Position numbers and translations under genes: made by a program
Shown here: positions 48,704-55,944 of the stretch, one piece after another
Numbering within the stretch: position 1 is the stretch's first letter
Layout: every line of letters begins with the position of its first letter
Source: Clostridiales bacterium PH28_bin88
Lineage (GTDB): Bacteria; Bacillota; PH28-bin88
DNA: 55,944 nt
NCBI GenBank assembly: GCA_000987045.1
Contig: LAKY01000004.1
Span: 1 to 55,944 of the forward strand
Direction: 5' to 3'
The notes under the pieces: model-generated
Databases searched by the model: none
Told to the model about the DNA's origin: nothing
The model's input: only the letters and a program-made list of their open reading frames with translations

Positions 48704-49507
48704 GTGATCCGCATTGGCACTGCGGGATACAGCTATCGTGACTGGGTAGGACCCTTTTACCCACCGGGGACCAAGGGCGAGGATATGCTTTCCTATTACG
48801 CCAAGGAGTTCCCATTTGTCGAGCTTAATTCTTCTTACTACCGGATGCCTAACCGGCATATGTTGTGGAACATGCAGGCCAAGACACCGCATGGATTTCT
48901 TTTTGCCGTAAAGGCCCACCGGTCTATCACTCACCAGGAGGATACAGGTCCTGGGGCTTACGAGGAATTTCGAGAGGCCCTGTCCCCGCTGGCAGCGGAG
49001 GGGAAGCTGGCTTGTGTGCTGGCTCAGTTTCCTCATTCCTTCCGGTGTACCGAGGCTAACCGGAGTTTTTTGAGGGCTTTGCGCGACGGGATGGGCGATC
49101 TCCCGGTGGTAGTAGAGTTTCGCCACCAGAGCTGGATCAGGGAAGGTACCATGGAGTTGTTGCGGCAACAGCAACTGGGCTTTGTCTGTGTGGATGAACC
49201 TGATCTTAAGGGGCTGGTGCGACCAGTGGTGGCATGTACGGGACCGGTTGCGTACGTCCGCTTTCACGGGCGAAATGCCGACCGGTGGTGGGATCACCGG
49301 GAATCCTTTGAACGGTATAACTACCTGTACCTAGAAGAGGAACTGCGAGAATGGTTGCCCCGTATCCGTGTACTCTCTTCTGGCTCAAAAAAGCTGTTCA
49401 TCAGTTTTAATAACCATTACCAGGGGCAGGCGATCCGGAACGGTCGGATGATGCGGGCTTTGTTGACGTCTTTCGGGGGAGGATCATTCCCCAAAGATGT
49501 TGAATAA
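48704..49507 (+). CDS. DUF72 (YecE-like) protein
   Basis: 267 residues, TIM-barrel-like DUF72: IRIGTAGYSYRDWVGPFYPPG, FVELNSSYYRMP, FLFAVKAHRSITH, VVEFRHQSW, YVRFHGRN and LFISFNNHYQGQAIRNG. GTG 48704 follows GAGGTGAGG; GTG 48695 is less likely. Function unknown; the barrel and conserved polar residues suggest an enzyme. Confidence 0.88.
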   Translation: MIRIGTAGYSYRDWVGPFYPPGTKGEDMLSYYAKEFPFVELNSSYYRMPNRHMLWNMQAKTPHGFLFAVKAHRSITHQEDTGPGAYEEFREALSPLAAEGKLACVLAQFPHSFRCTEANRSFLRALRDGMGDLPVVVEFRHQSWIREGTMELLRQQQLGFVCVDEPDLKGLVRPVVACTGPVAYVRFHGRNADRWWDHRESFERYNYLYLEEELREWLPRIRVLSSGSKKLFISFNNHYQGQAIRNGRMMRALLTSFGGGSFPKDVE

Positions 49508-49548
49508 GTAATAGTATTGCCTAAGTACAGATGGCCGGAGGGATGGGC

Positions 49549-51285
49549 ATGGGCGAGTGCTGGGACCGGACCAAAGAAATGGAAGTAATCCTGAATTCTG
49601 TCCACGAGGGTCTGATGGCAGTAGACCAGGAAGGGCGGATTACGATTTTCAACCAGGCCGCCGAAAAACTGATCGGGGTACCTGCCCACCAGGCCGTCGG
49701 GAAGCCGGTTTCCCAGGTGGTTCCAAACACCCGCCTGCACCTGGTGCTGCAGACCGGCCAAGCAGAGTTAAACCAGCAGCAATTACTGGGGGACACCACC
49801 ATCCTGACCAACCGGGTACCTATCAGGGATGAGGAGGGCCGGGTGGTGGGGGCGGTGGCAGTATTCCGGGATATCAGTGAAATCATCCACCTGGCCGAAG
49901 AGATTACCAGCCTCAAGGAGACTCAGTCGCTTTTGCAGGCGATCATTGATTCCACCCAGGACGCTATCTCCGTGGTGGACGAAAACGGCCTGGGAATCAT
50001 GATTAACCCGGCCTATACGCGGTTGACCGGCATGACCCAGGAGGACGTAATCGGCAAGCCTGCCACCGTTGACATTGCTGAAGGGGAGAGCATGCACCTT
50101 CAAGTGCTGCGCACCCGGCAAGCGGTAAAGAGTACTCCGATGAAGGTGGGGCCTAACCGCAAAGAGGTGCTGGTAGACGCTGCCCCCATTATCGTTAACG
50201 GCGATCTGAAGGGCAGTGTAGGTGTTATTCATGACGTGTCAGAGATCCACCGCCTGTCAGAAGAACTGGAGCGGGCCCAGCGGCTGATCCGCCGGTTGGA
50301 GGCCAAATACACCTTTGAAGACATCATCGGGGTTAGTGAAGAGGTCCGCTACGCCGTTGAGCAGGCAAGAAAGGCGGCCCAGACCCCGGCCACCGTTATT
50401 CTCCGGGGGGAGAGCGGGACAGGGAAAGAACTATTTGCCCATGCTATTCACCAGGCCAGCAGCCGCCGCCGGGGACAGTTCATCAGGGTGAGCTGTGCCG
50501 CAATTCCCGAAACCTTGATGGAAAGCGAGTTGTTCGGGTATGTGGATGGGGCTTTTACAGGGGCCAAACGGGGTGGGCGCCGGGGGTATTTTGAGGAAGC
50601 GGACGGAGGCACTCTTTTCCTTGATGAAATAGGGGAAATCAACCTCAATGTGCAGGCCAAACTGTTGCGGGTGTTGCAGGAACGGGAGATCGTAAAGGTA
50701 GGCCACAGTCAACCTGTGACGGTAGATGTCCGTTTGATTGCGGCTACCAACGCCAACCTGGAAGAACTGGTACGAAAAGGGCAGTTCCGGGAGGACCTGT
50801 ACTACCGGCTGAACGTAGTACCCATCTATATCCCCCCGCTCAGGCACAGAAAAACCGATATTCCCCATTTGGTCAATTTCTTGCTGCGCAAGTTCAACCA
50901 GGAGTATGGGCGAAACGTATCGGGTATTGCTCCGGAGGCGCTGCAGCGCCTAATGGATTATTCCTGGCCGGGAAATGTGCGGGAGTTAGAGAATGCGCTG
51001 GGCCGGGCCATTATTAATATGAAGTACGGGGATGCCGTCGTTGAAGCGGAACACCTTCCGGCCCTGGGTATGAAGGCGCAGGTAGTACAAGCAGGGTCCG
51101 GCGGGCGGCGGCCCAATTTCGCCTACGCCGGCGAAAGTCTCAATGAAATGAGGGACCGATGGGAGAAGGAGGTACTGGCTGCGGTGTTGGCTCATACCGG
51201 AGGGAACCGCACCCGAGCAGCCCAACTATTAGGCATCTCACTGCGTAATCTCTACAACAAGCTGGATAGGTACCGCCTTGGGTAA
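49549..51285 (+). CDS. Sigma-54 activator with two PAS domains
   Basis: 578 residues. PAS1 about 6-110, PAS2 about 125-235, AAA+ with Walker A GESGTGKE (287-294), the sigma-54 contact loop GAFTGA (334-339) and Walker B LFLDEIGE (356-363), then a Fis-type helix-turn-helix at the end (NRTRAAQLLGISLRNLYNKL). ATG 49549 fits the GGAGGG at 49537-49542 best; ATG 49531 and 49543 are in frame upstream. It directly precedes a sigma-54 promoter and branched-chain genes, so it is probably a BkdR-like activator. The PAS ligand is unknown. Confidence 0.92.
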   Translation: MGECWDRTKEMEVILNSVHEGLMAVDQEGRITIFNQAAEKLIGVPAHQAVGKPVSQVVPNTRLHLVLQTGQAELNQQQLLGDTTILTNRVPIRDEEGRVVGAVAVFRDISEIIHLAEEITSLKETQSLLQAIIDSTQDAISVVDENGLGIMINPAYTRLTGMTQEDVIGKPATVDIAEGESMHLQVLRTRQAVKSTPMKVGPNRKEVLVDAAPIIVNGDLKGSVGVIHDVSEIHRLSEELERAQRLIRRLEAKYTFEDIIGVSEEVRYAVEQARKAAQTPATVILRGESGTGKELFAHAIHQASSRRRGQFIRVSCAAIPETLMESELFGYVDGAFTGAKRGGRRGYFEEADGGTLFLDEIGEINLNVQAKLLRVLQEREIVKVGHSQPVTVDVRLIAATNANLEELVRKGQFREDLYYRLNVVPIYIPPLRHRKTDIPHLVNFLLRKFNQEYGRNVSGIAPEALQRLMDYSWPGNVRELENALGRAIINMKYGDAVVEAEHLPALGMKAQVVQAGSGGRRPNFAYAGESLNEMRDRWEKEVLAAVLAHTGGNRTRAAQLLGISLRNLYNKLDRYRLG

Positions 51286-51288
51286 GGA

Positions 51289-51321
51289 TTGCATACTGTT
51301 GCATGCAAAAAATTGCATATG
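51289..51321. promoter_or_regulatory. Candidate upstream activator site
   Basis: Three TTGCAT words, one within the palindrome TTGCATGCAA (51299-51308), about 110-140 bases upstream of the -24 element: the usual place for an enhancer of a sigma-54 activator. Confidence 0.45.
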
Positions 51322-51411
51322 AAGCAGAGTGCACGATTGAATCCTGTATTATGGAGATAAGCCGGGCTGAAATACCCCTGGACAGTACATCTTGCTTGAC
51401 AGTGGATTTCC

Positions 51412-51445
51412 GGTGCCAGACGCAAAGTTTGGCACCTTTTTTGCT
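51412..51445 (+). promoter_or_regulatory. Sigma-54 promoter overlapping a terminator hairpin
   Basis: TGGCAC-CTTTT-TTGCT at 51430-51445 matches the -24/-12 consensus fully. The same bases form the 3' arm and T-run of a terminator: GGTGCCA (51412-51418) pairs with TGGCACC (51430-51436), followed by six T residues. Confidence 0.8.
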
Positions 51446-51514
51446 TATATAACATTTAGGAACTAATGGGCAGCCTGTTATCACCGGCAATTCAGGAAGG
51501 AGGTTTCATTGGTA

Positions 51515-52597
51515 ATGGAAATCTTCGGGTACATGGAAAAATATGACTATGAGCAGTTGGTCATGTGCCAGGACCGCGAGAGCGGGTTAAAAGCCATTAT
51601 TGCCATTCATGACACCACCTTGGGTCCAGCCCTGGGGGGAACACGCATGTGGCCGTATGTCACTGAACAAGAGGCGATCACCGATGCCCTCCGGCTGGCC
51701 AGAGGCATGACGTATAAAGCGGCGGCTGCCGGGTTAGACCTGGGCGGTGGTAAAGCTGTCATCATCGGTGACCCTCGCCGGGATAAGACCGAGGTATTGC
51801 TGCGGTCCTACGGGCGGTTTGTGGATACCCTTAAAGGCCGCTACATCACTGCCGAGGATGTCGGGACCTGCCAGCAGGACATGGACATCATTCACCGGGA
51901 AACCAAACATGTTACCGGTATTGCCCCGGCAAACGGGGGGAGCGGGGACCCGTCGCCCTTTACTGCCTTGGGGGTACTGCACGGTATGAAGGCGGCAGCC
52001 CGGGAGGCTTTTGGGACGGAGAGTCTTGCCGGTGTGCGAATTGCATTGCAGGGTGTCGGTCATGTGGGATATCACCTGTGCCACCTGCTGAAAGAGGAGG
52101 GGGCAGATTTGGTGATTACGGATATTCACACCTCTGTAGCAGAGGAAGCCGCAGTCGAGTTCGGTGCGGAAACCGTGGGGCCAGACGAGATTTACGGAGT
52201 CCAATGCGATATCTTTGCCCCGTGTGCCCTGGGGGCGGTGATCAATGATACCACCTTGCCGCAGTTAAAAACACGGATCATTACCGGTTCTGCCAACAAC
52301 GTGCTGGCAGAGGAACGTCACGGTGAAGAATTGCACAGGATGGGCATACTGTATGTACCGGACTACATCATTAACGCCGGCGGGCTGATTAACGTGGCGG
52401 AGGAACTACTCGGCTACCAGCAGCAGAGGGCGGTAGAAAAAGTAACCCGGATCTATGACAACACCGCTGAAGTGATGGCGATTGCCAAACGGGAGGGAAT
52501 TCCCACTTACCGGGCCGCCGACCGGCTGGCGGAAGAACGCATCCAGCGGGCAAAAAGGACCGGGCGGGCCCGGGAAGGGGTGAGCATGGTTGGCTAG
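51515..52597 (+). CDS. Leucine (branched-chain amino acid) dehydrogenase
   Basis: NAD-dependent oxidative deamination of Leu/Val/Ile. 360 residues from ATG 51515 (AAGGAGGT upstream). Begins [16 protein letters not shown] as in Bacillus leucine dehydrogenases; Lys68 ([11 protein letters not shown]) and Lys80 (LGGGKAVI) fall at the same numbers as the Bacillus catalytic lysines; NAD fold [11 protein letters not shown] near 180. It is the first gene behind the sigma-54 promoter and overlaps vorD by 8 bases. Confidence 0.93.
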   Translation: MEIFGYMEKYDYEQLVMCQDRESGLKAIIAIHDTTLGPALGGTRMWPYVTEQEAITDALRLARGMTYKAAAAGLDLGGGKAVIIGDPRRDKTEVLLRSYGRFVDTLKGRYITAEDVGTCQQDMDIIHRETKHVTGIAPANGGSGDPSPFTALGVLHGMKAAAREAFGTESLAGVRIALQGVGHVGYHLCHLLKEEGADLVITDIHTSVAEEAAVEFGAETVGPDEIYGVQCDIFAPCALGAVINDTTLPQLKTRIITGSANNVLAEERHGEELHRMGILYVPDYIINAGGLINVAEELLGYQQQRAVEKVTRIYDNTAEVMAIAKREGIPTYRAADRLAEERIQRAKRTGRAREGVSMVG

Positions 52598-52814
52598 ATC
52601 AGGGAGAGTGAGTTTTGACGAGGAACGCTGCAAGGGTTGTGAACTGTGTATGGGCGCCTGCCCCCAGAAAATTATCGGGTTGTCCGAACACCTTAATTCC
52701 CTTGGTTACCACCCGGCGGGGGTGGCTGAAATGGAGAAATGCACGGGTTGCGCCATGTGCGCCTGGATGTGCCCGGATGTGGTGATTTCGGTAGAGAGGG
52801 AGGTAACCGCATGA
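52590..52814 (+). CDS. vorD: 2-oxoacid:ferredoxin oxidoreductase delta (ferredoxin) subunit
   Basis: 74 residues with two 4Fe-4S motifs: C14/C17/C20/C24 and C51/C54/C57/C61. TTG 52590 lies inside the end of the dehydrogenase gene, after GGGGTGAG. The stop overlaps the vorB start by 4 bases. Channels electrons from the TPP site to free ferredoxin. Confidence 0.9.
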   Translation: MARSGRVSFDEERCKGCELCMGACPQKIIGLSEHLNSLGYHPAGVAEMEKCTGCAMCAWMCPDVVISVEREVTA

Positions 52815-53887
52815 AGGTCTTGATGAAAGGCAACGAAGCCCTGGGTGAGGCAGCCATACAGGCCGGATGCCGATACTTCTTCGGCTACCCCATCACGCCC
52901 CAGACGGAACTGCCGGAATACCTGGCGAAAAGGATGCCCGAAGTGGGCGGGGTTTTCCTCCAGGCGGAGAGCGAAGTCGCTGCCATCAATATGGTGTACG
53001 GAGCGGCAGGTGCAGGGGCACGGGTGATGACCTCATCTTCCAGCCCGGGCATCAGCTTGAAACAAGAGGGCATTTCTTACCTGGCTGGGGCGGAGTTGCC
53101 CTGTGTGATAGTTAATATTATGCGGGGGGGACCGGGCCTGGGAAGCATTCAGCCTTCCCAGTCAGACTATTTTCAGGCTACCAAGGGTGGGGGCCACGGG
53201 GACTACCGCAACATTGTACTGGCTCCCGGCTCGGTGCAGGAACTGGTTGACCTGACTTTCTGGTCCTTCGAACTGGCAGACAGGTACAGGAACCCCGTGA
53301 TGATCTTGGGAGACGGTGTGTTGGGCCAAATGATGGAACCGGTAGAGTTCAACCCGGGGGCGGCAGCGGCTCAGGTGGAAAAACCATGGGCCACCACCGG
53401 CTGCAAGGGTAGGCAGAAAAACATCATCAACTCCCTCTACCTCGACCCGGAGGTATTGGAAAAGCACAACGAAAGACTGCAAAGGAAGTTTCGCACCATG
53501 GAGGAAAAGGAGCCCAGGGCGGAAACCTACCGTACTGCGGATGCGGAAATCGTGTTGGTGGCTTTCGGTACCACCGCCAGGATCTGCAAGGCAGCGGTGG
53601 ACGCTGCCCGTGAAGAAGGGATCAGGGCTGGGTTGGTCAGGCCCATCACCTTGTGGCCGTACCCGGTGGATATCCTGAACACGGCTTTGCAGAAGGCCAA
53701 AGCGGTGCTAACAGTGGAAATGAATGCCGGGCAGATGGTGGAGGATGTGCGGCTGGCGGTCAACGGGCGTTTGCCGGTGTACTTTTACGGCCGGACAGGC
53801 GGCATGCTGCCGACGTCTAAAGCAGTACTGGAAGAGATTAGTCGGATCGGGGGGATGGCGCATGGCCAGCGTGTTCGCCAGGCCTGA
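52811..53887 (+). CDS. vorB: 2-oxoisovalerate-type ferredoxin oxidoreductase alpha subunit
   Basis: 358 residues from ATG 52811 (GGGAGGTAA upstream). Pyrimidine-binding POR-N fold: [31 protein letters not shown], Glu in [30 protein letters not shown]. Overall VorB/KorA-like rather than pyruvate-type; the adjacent leucine dehydrogenase favours branched-chain 2-oxoacids. Overlaps vorA by 26 bases. Confidence 0.9.
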   Translation: MKVLMKGNEALGEAAIQAGCRYFFGYPITPQTELPEYLAKRMPEVGGVFLQAESEVAAINMVYGAAGAGARVMTSSSSPGISLKQEGISYLAGAELPCVIVNIMRGGPGLGSIQPSQSDYFQATKGGGHGDYRNIVLAPGSVQELVDLTFWSFELADRYRNPVMILGDGVLGQMMEPVEFNPGAAAAQVEKPWATTGCKGRQKNIINSLYLDPEVLEKHNERLQRKFRTMEEKEPRAETYRTADAEIVLVAFGTTARICKAAVDAAREEGIRAGLVRPITLWPYPVDILNTALQKAKAVLTVEMNAGQMVEDVRLAVNGRLPVYFYGRTGGMLPTSKAVLEEISRIGGMAHGQRVRQA

Positions 53888-54605
53888 GGCACTGACCCAG
53901 GACCGGTTTCATTACTGTCCCGGGTGTACCCACGGGATTATTCACCGGTTGGTGGCAGAGGCGATTGAGGAACTGGGAGTCCGGGAGGACACCATCGGCG
54001 TTGCTTCAGTGGGGTGCTCGGTGTTAGCGTACAACTATTTCGACCTGGATATGCAGCAGGCAGCTCACGGGCGCGCACCGGCGGTAGCTACGGGTATCAA
54101 GCGGGTGTTGCCGGGCAAGACGGTTTTCACTTACCAGGGGGATGGCGACCTGGCTTCCATCGGTACCGCGGAGATCTTGCATGCCGCTGCCCGCGGTGAA
54201 AAGATTACGGTTATTTTTGTGAATAACGCCATCTATGGGATGACCGGCGGGCAGATGGCGCCCACCACCCTGGAGGGCCAAACCACTACTACCTCGCCCA
54301 AAGGACGGGACGTAGGCCAGGTAGGGTATCCGGTGCGAATGTCGGAGATCCTTGCCACTATCGATGGGGCGGCCTACATCAGCCGGGTCAGCGTGCACAA
54401 CCCAGCCCACGTTAACAAGGCTAAAAAAGCCGTCCGGCGGGCCTTTGAAGTACAACAAAAAGGCCTGGGCCTGAGCATGGTGGAGGTGCTTTCCACCTGT
54501 CCCACCAACTGGGGGATGAAACCCACCGACGCTTTGAAGTGGCTGGAGAAGAATATGATCCCATATTTCCCGCTGGGGGATTTTAAAGTACCTGAGGAGG
54601 TGTAG
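53862..54605 (+). CDS. vorA: 2-oxoisovalerate-type ferredoxin oxidoreductase beta (TPP) subunit
   Basis: 247 residues from ATG 53862 (GGGGGGATGG upstream). TPP/Mg motif [31 protein letters not shown]-terminal [11 protein letters not shown]. Converts the 2-oxoacid with CoA to acyl-CoA and CO2 with the alpha and gamma subunits. The longer open frame overlapping vorB is not coding here. Confidence 0.92.
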   Translation: MASVFARPEALTQDRFHYCPGCTHGIIHRLVAEAIEELGVREDTIGVASVGCSVLAYNYFDLDMQQAAHGRAPAVATGIKRVLPGKTVFTYQGDGDLASIGTAEILHAAARGEKITVIFVNNAIYGMTGGQMAPTTLEGQTTTTSPKGRDVGQVGYPVRMSEILATIDGAAYISRVSVHNPAHVNKAKKAVRRAFEVQQKGLGLSMVEVLSTCPTNWGMKPTDALKWLEKNMIPYFPLGDFKVPEEV

Positions 54606-54610
54606 CGGAC

Positions 54611-55168
54611 ATGTTACATGAAGTGGTAGTAGCCGGGTTTGGCGGGCAGGGTGTTTTGTTAACCGGACAGCTTCTGGCTTACGCCGGCATGTTGGAGGAC
54701 AAACAGGTGGCCTGGATACCCTCTTATGGTCCCGAAATGCGGGGTGGTACCGCTAACTGCACCGTCACTGTTTCCGAACAGGAAATCAGTTCCCCGGTGG
54801 TGGAAGAACCGAGCGCAGCGCTGATTTTTAACCTGCCCTCCCTTGCCAAGTTTGAATCCCGAGTGCGTCCAGGGGGCATCCTCTTGATTAATTCTTCTCT
54901 CGTAGACCGGAAGAGCAATCGGAAGGATCTTCACGTTTACGAGATACCGGCTAACGAGATTGCCGATACCCTGGGGAACGGCCGCGTGGCCAACATGGTA
55001 ATGCTGGGTGCGTACCTGGAACTGACGGGAGCGGTATCTGTCGCCTCGGTGATGAAGGCGCTGGAGAAGGTATTGCCGGAACACCGGCACAATCTGCTGC
55101 CCTTGAATCAAAAAGCCATGGAAATGGGTGCCAAGGCCGTCAGGAAGGTTGCGGCGATAGGTGCTTAA
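54611..55168 (+). CDS. vorC: 2-oxoisovalerate-type ferredoxin oxidoreductase gamma subunit
   Basis: 185 residues; VVVAGFGGQGVLLTGQLLAYAG and WIPSYGPEMRGGTANCTVTVS are hallmark gamma-subunit motifs that help hold CoA. ATG follows GAGGAGGTG. Last gene of the operon, which runs leucine dehydrogenase-vorD-vorB-vorA-vorC. Confidence 0.93.
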   Translation: MLHEVVVAGFGGQGVLLTGQLLAYAGMLEDKQVAWIPSYGPEMRGGTANCTVTVSEQEISSPVVEEPSAALIFNLPSLAKFESRVRPGGILLINSSLVDRKSNRKDLHVYEIPANEIADTLGNGRVANMVMLGAYLELTGAVSVASVMKALEKVLPEHRHNLLPLNQKAMEMGAKAVRKVAAIGA

Positions 55169-55211
55169 GAACTGCTGAGAAAACCTCTCCAAAAATCGGT
55201 TGCAAACTAAC

Positions 55212-55240
55212 AGCCCATGGGAGTATCTCCCGTGGGCTTC
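55212..55240 (+). terminator. Terminator of the vor operon
   Basis: GCCCATGGGAG-TAT-CTCCCGTGGGC, an 11-bp stem with one mismatch, then TTCGTATTT. Confidence 0.75.
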
Positions 55241-55256
55241 GTATTTAAACCGGCAT

Positions 55257-55294
55257 TTCTGATAAACCGCCGAAGGCGATGAAAGTCGCCTTTC
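55257..55294 (+). repeat. 38-bp repeat, copy 2
   Basis: Exact copy of 48155-48192. Its AAGGCGA-TGAAAG-TCGCCTTT hairpin lies just before the priA promoter. The larger structured region of copy 1 is missing here. Confidence 0.9.
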
Positions 55295-55310
55295 GTGTGT
55301 TGGCTGGATT

Positions 55311-55319
55311 TGGTATAAT
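55311..55319 (+). promoter_or_regulatory. Extended -10 promoter of priA
   Basis: TGG-TATAAT, 28 bases before the start codon; no good -35 element. Confidence 0.55.
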
Positions 55320-55346
55320 GAAGGCTGAGTATAAGGAGGAGTGCGC

Positions 55347-55944
55347 GTGGGACTAGAGGCTGTTTACGCCCGGGTAGTAGTAGGCGTGGCGCACCGTCAG
55401 GTGGACCGGCCTTTTGATTATAACGTACCGGCTCATTTGTTGCCAAAAGTGCAGGTGGGCTGCCGGGTAATGGTGCCGTTTGGCCCACGCCATCTGGAAG
55501 GGTATGTAGTGGAATTGTGCAACCAAACCGGGACTAGCCAGACCAGGAACATTCTGGAGGTGTTAGACCCCGAACCGGCTTTTGACGAGGAGGCCATTTA
55601 CCTGGCTCGATGGATGAGTGAAACCTATCTCTGTCCCCTAGTCACTGCCCTCCGTTGTATGCTACCTGCCGGAGTGCGAGGAAAAGAGGAGAGGGCCTGG
55701 CGGTGGACGGGTGGAAGTGAACAGGACGTGAAAGAACTGCTCCTTCACCTTGAAGGGGTTGATACCGGGGCGGCCAGCTTGGCCCGGAGATTACTCGCGG
55801 AGGGTAGGGTGGCGGAAAAAGCCCTTCGCCACCGATTCCCTGAACTGAATCTGGAGGGGGCTCTGGCTACCCTCCGGCAACACGGGCTGGCGGAACGCGA
55901 CACGCTTTACACAGGTTCAACCCGATTCAAGCGACCAAAACTTG
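55347..55944 (+). CDS. priA: Primosomal protein N' (replication restart helicase), 5' part
   Basis: Open to the window edge, 199 codons. GTG 55347 has AAGGAGG 7 bases upstream. The translation begins MGLEAVYARVVVGVAHRQVD, then RPFDYNVP..LLPKVQVGCRVMVPFGPR, the 3' DNA-binding domain of PriA, and AIYLARWMSETYLCPL, typical of the family; the helicase motifs lie outside the window. In related genomes priA normally sits close to coaBC. Confidence 0.93.
   Translation, partial: MGLEAVYARVVVGVAHRQVDRPFDYNVPAHLLPKVQVGCRVMVPFGPRHLEGYVVELCNQTGTSQTRNILEVLDPEPAFDEEAIYLARWMSETYLCPLVTALRCMLPAGVRGKEERAWRWTGGSEQDVKELLLHLEGVDTGAASLARRLLAEGRVAEKALRHRFPELNLEGALATLRQHGLAERDTLYTGSTRFKRPKL

Noticed and set aside
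37180..55944. A distal attachment-site copy of the tRNA-Thr 3' end
   Set aside because: Reading through the rest of the window, I found no second TTCGAATCCCTCCATCAGC-like sequence.

Overview
This window looks like the chromosome of an anaerobic, spore-former-type Firmicute of the Desulfotomaculum/Pelotomaculum/Moorella kind. That is inferred from gene content, not from any search. The evidence is: RemA, PyrR-attenuated pyr genes and a YutG-type phosphatidylglycerophosphatase; strong AGGAGG ribosome sites with many GTG and TTG starts; moderately high GC; and oxygen-sensitive enzymes (tungsten-type aldehyde:ferredoxin oxidoreductase, 2-oxoacid:ferredoxin oxidoreductase, rubredoxin).

Layout. 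0-5 kb: hslO, a YutG homologue, an orphan DNA methylase, and a ferredoxin/AOR pair. 5-12 kb: tRNA-Gln with a CBS-domain remnant, a large protein with repeated winged-helix-like modules plus coiled coil, a convergent YcgR-N/MinD fusion ATPase, a NodIJ-type ABC exporter, and a DAO-family oxidoreductase. 12-15.4 kb: a DUF1786 protein, an alpha-methylacyl-CoA-racemase-like CaiB/BaiF protein, a FadR-type operator and a metallo-beta-lactamase-fold hydrolase. 15.4-25.4 kb: pyrR-B-C-carA-carB-pyrF with two PyrR attenuators, but without pyrK, pyrD or pyrE, followed by a phosphodiesterase. 25.5-31.3 kb: rqcH, a SERCA-type P-type ATPase and dapF. 31.4-36.9 kb: yloC-remA-rpoZ-coaBC-metK, with gmk absent from its customary place, then an aminotransferase and rubredoxin.

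37-47 kb is an accessory region. It starts at tRNA-Thr with an integrase and continues with ssb, VapBC, and cpaB/cpaE/cpaF-like genes; cpaF ends exactly where a transposase fragment begins. A PadR-FetAB operon, a chromate transporter, an acyl-CoA dehydrogenase remnant and a broken copper-amine-oxidase-like gene follow. At about 47.96-48.2 kb lies a densely structured non-coding segment that I read as a possible orphan HEARO/IscB omega-RNA-like RNA. A 38-bp exact copy of its last hairpin recurs in front of priA.

48.3-55.9 kb: fmdB, a DUF72 protein, then a sigma-54 activator followed by a near-perfect -24/-12 promoter driving leucine dehydrogenase and a four-subunit branched-chain 2-oxoacid:ferredoxin oxidoreductase. 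Together these would turn leucine, valine or isoleucine into acyl-CoA plus reduced ferredoxin. The window ends inside priA.

A family of AGGCAGGAAG/CTTCCTGCCT-like imperfect palindromic repeats is scattered at gene ends. One copy encodes the C-terminal tail of CarB and another sits at the methylase start.
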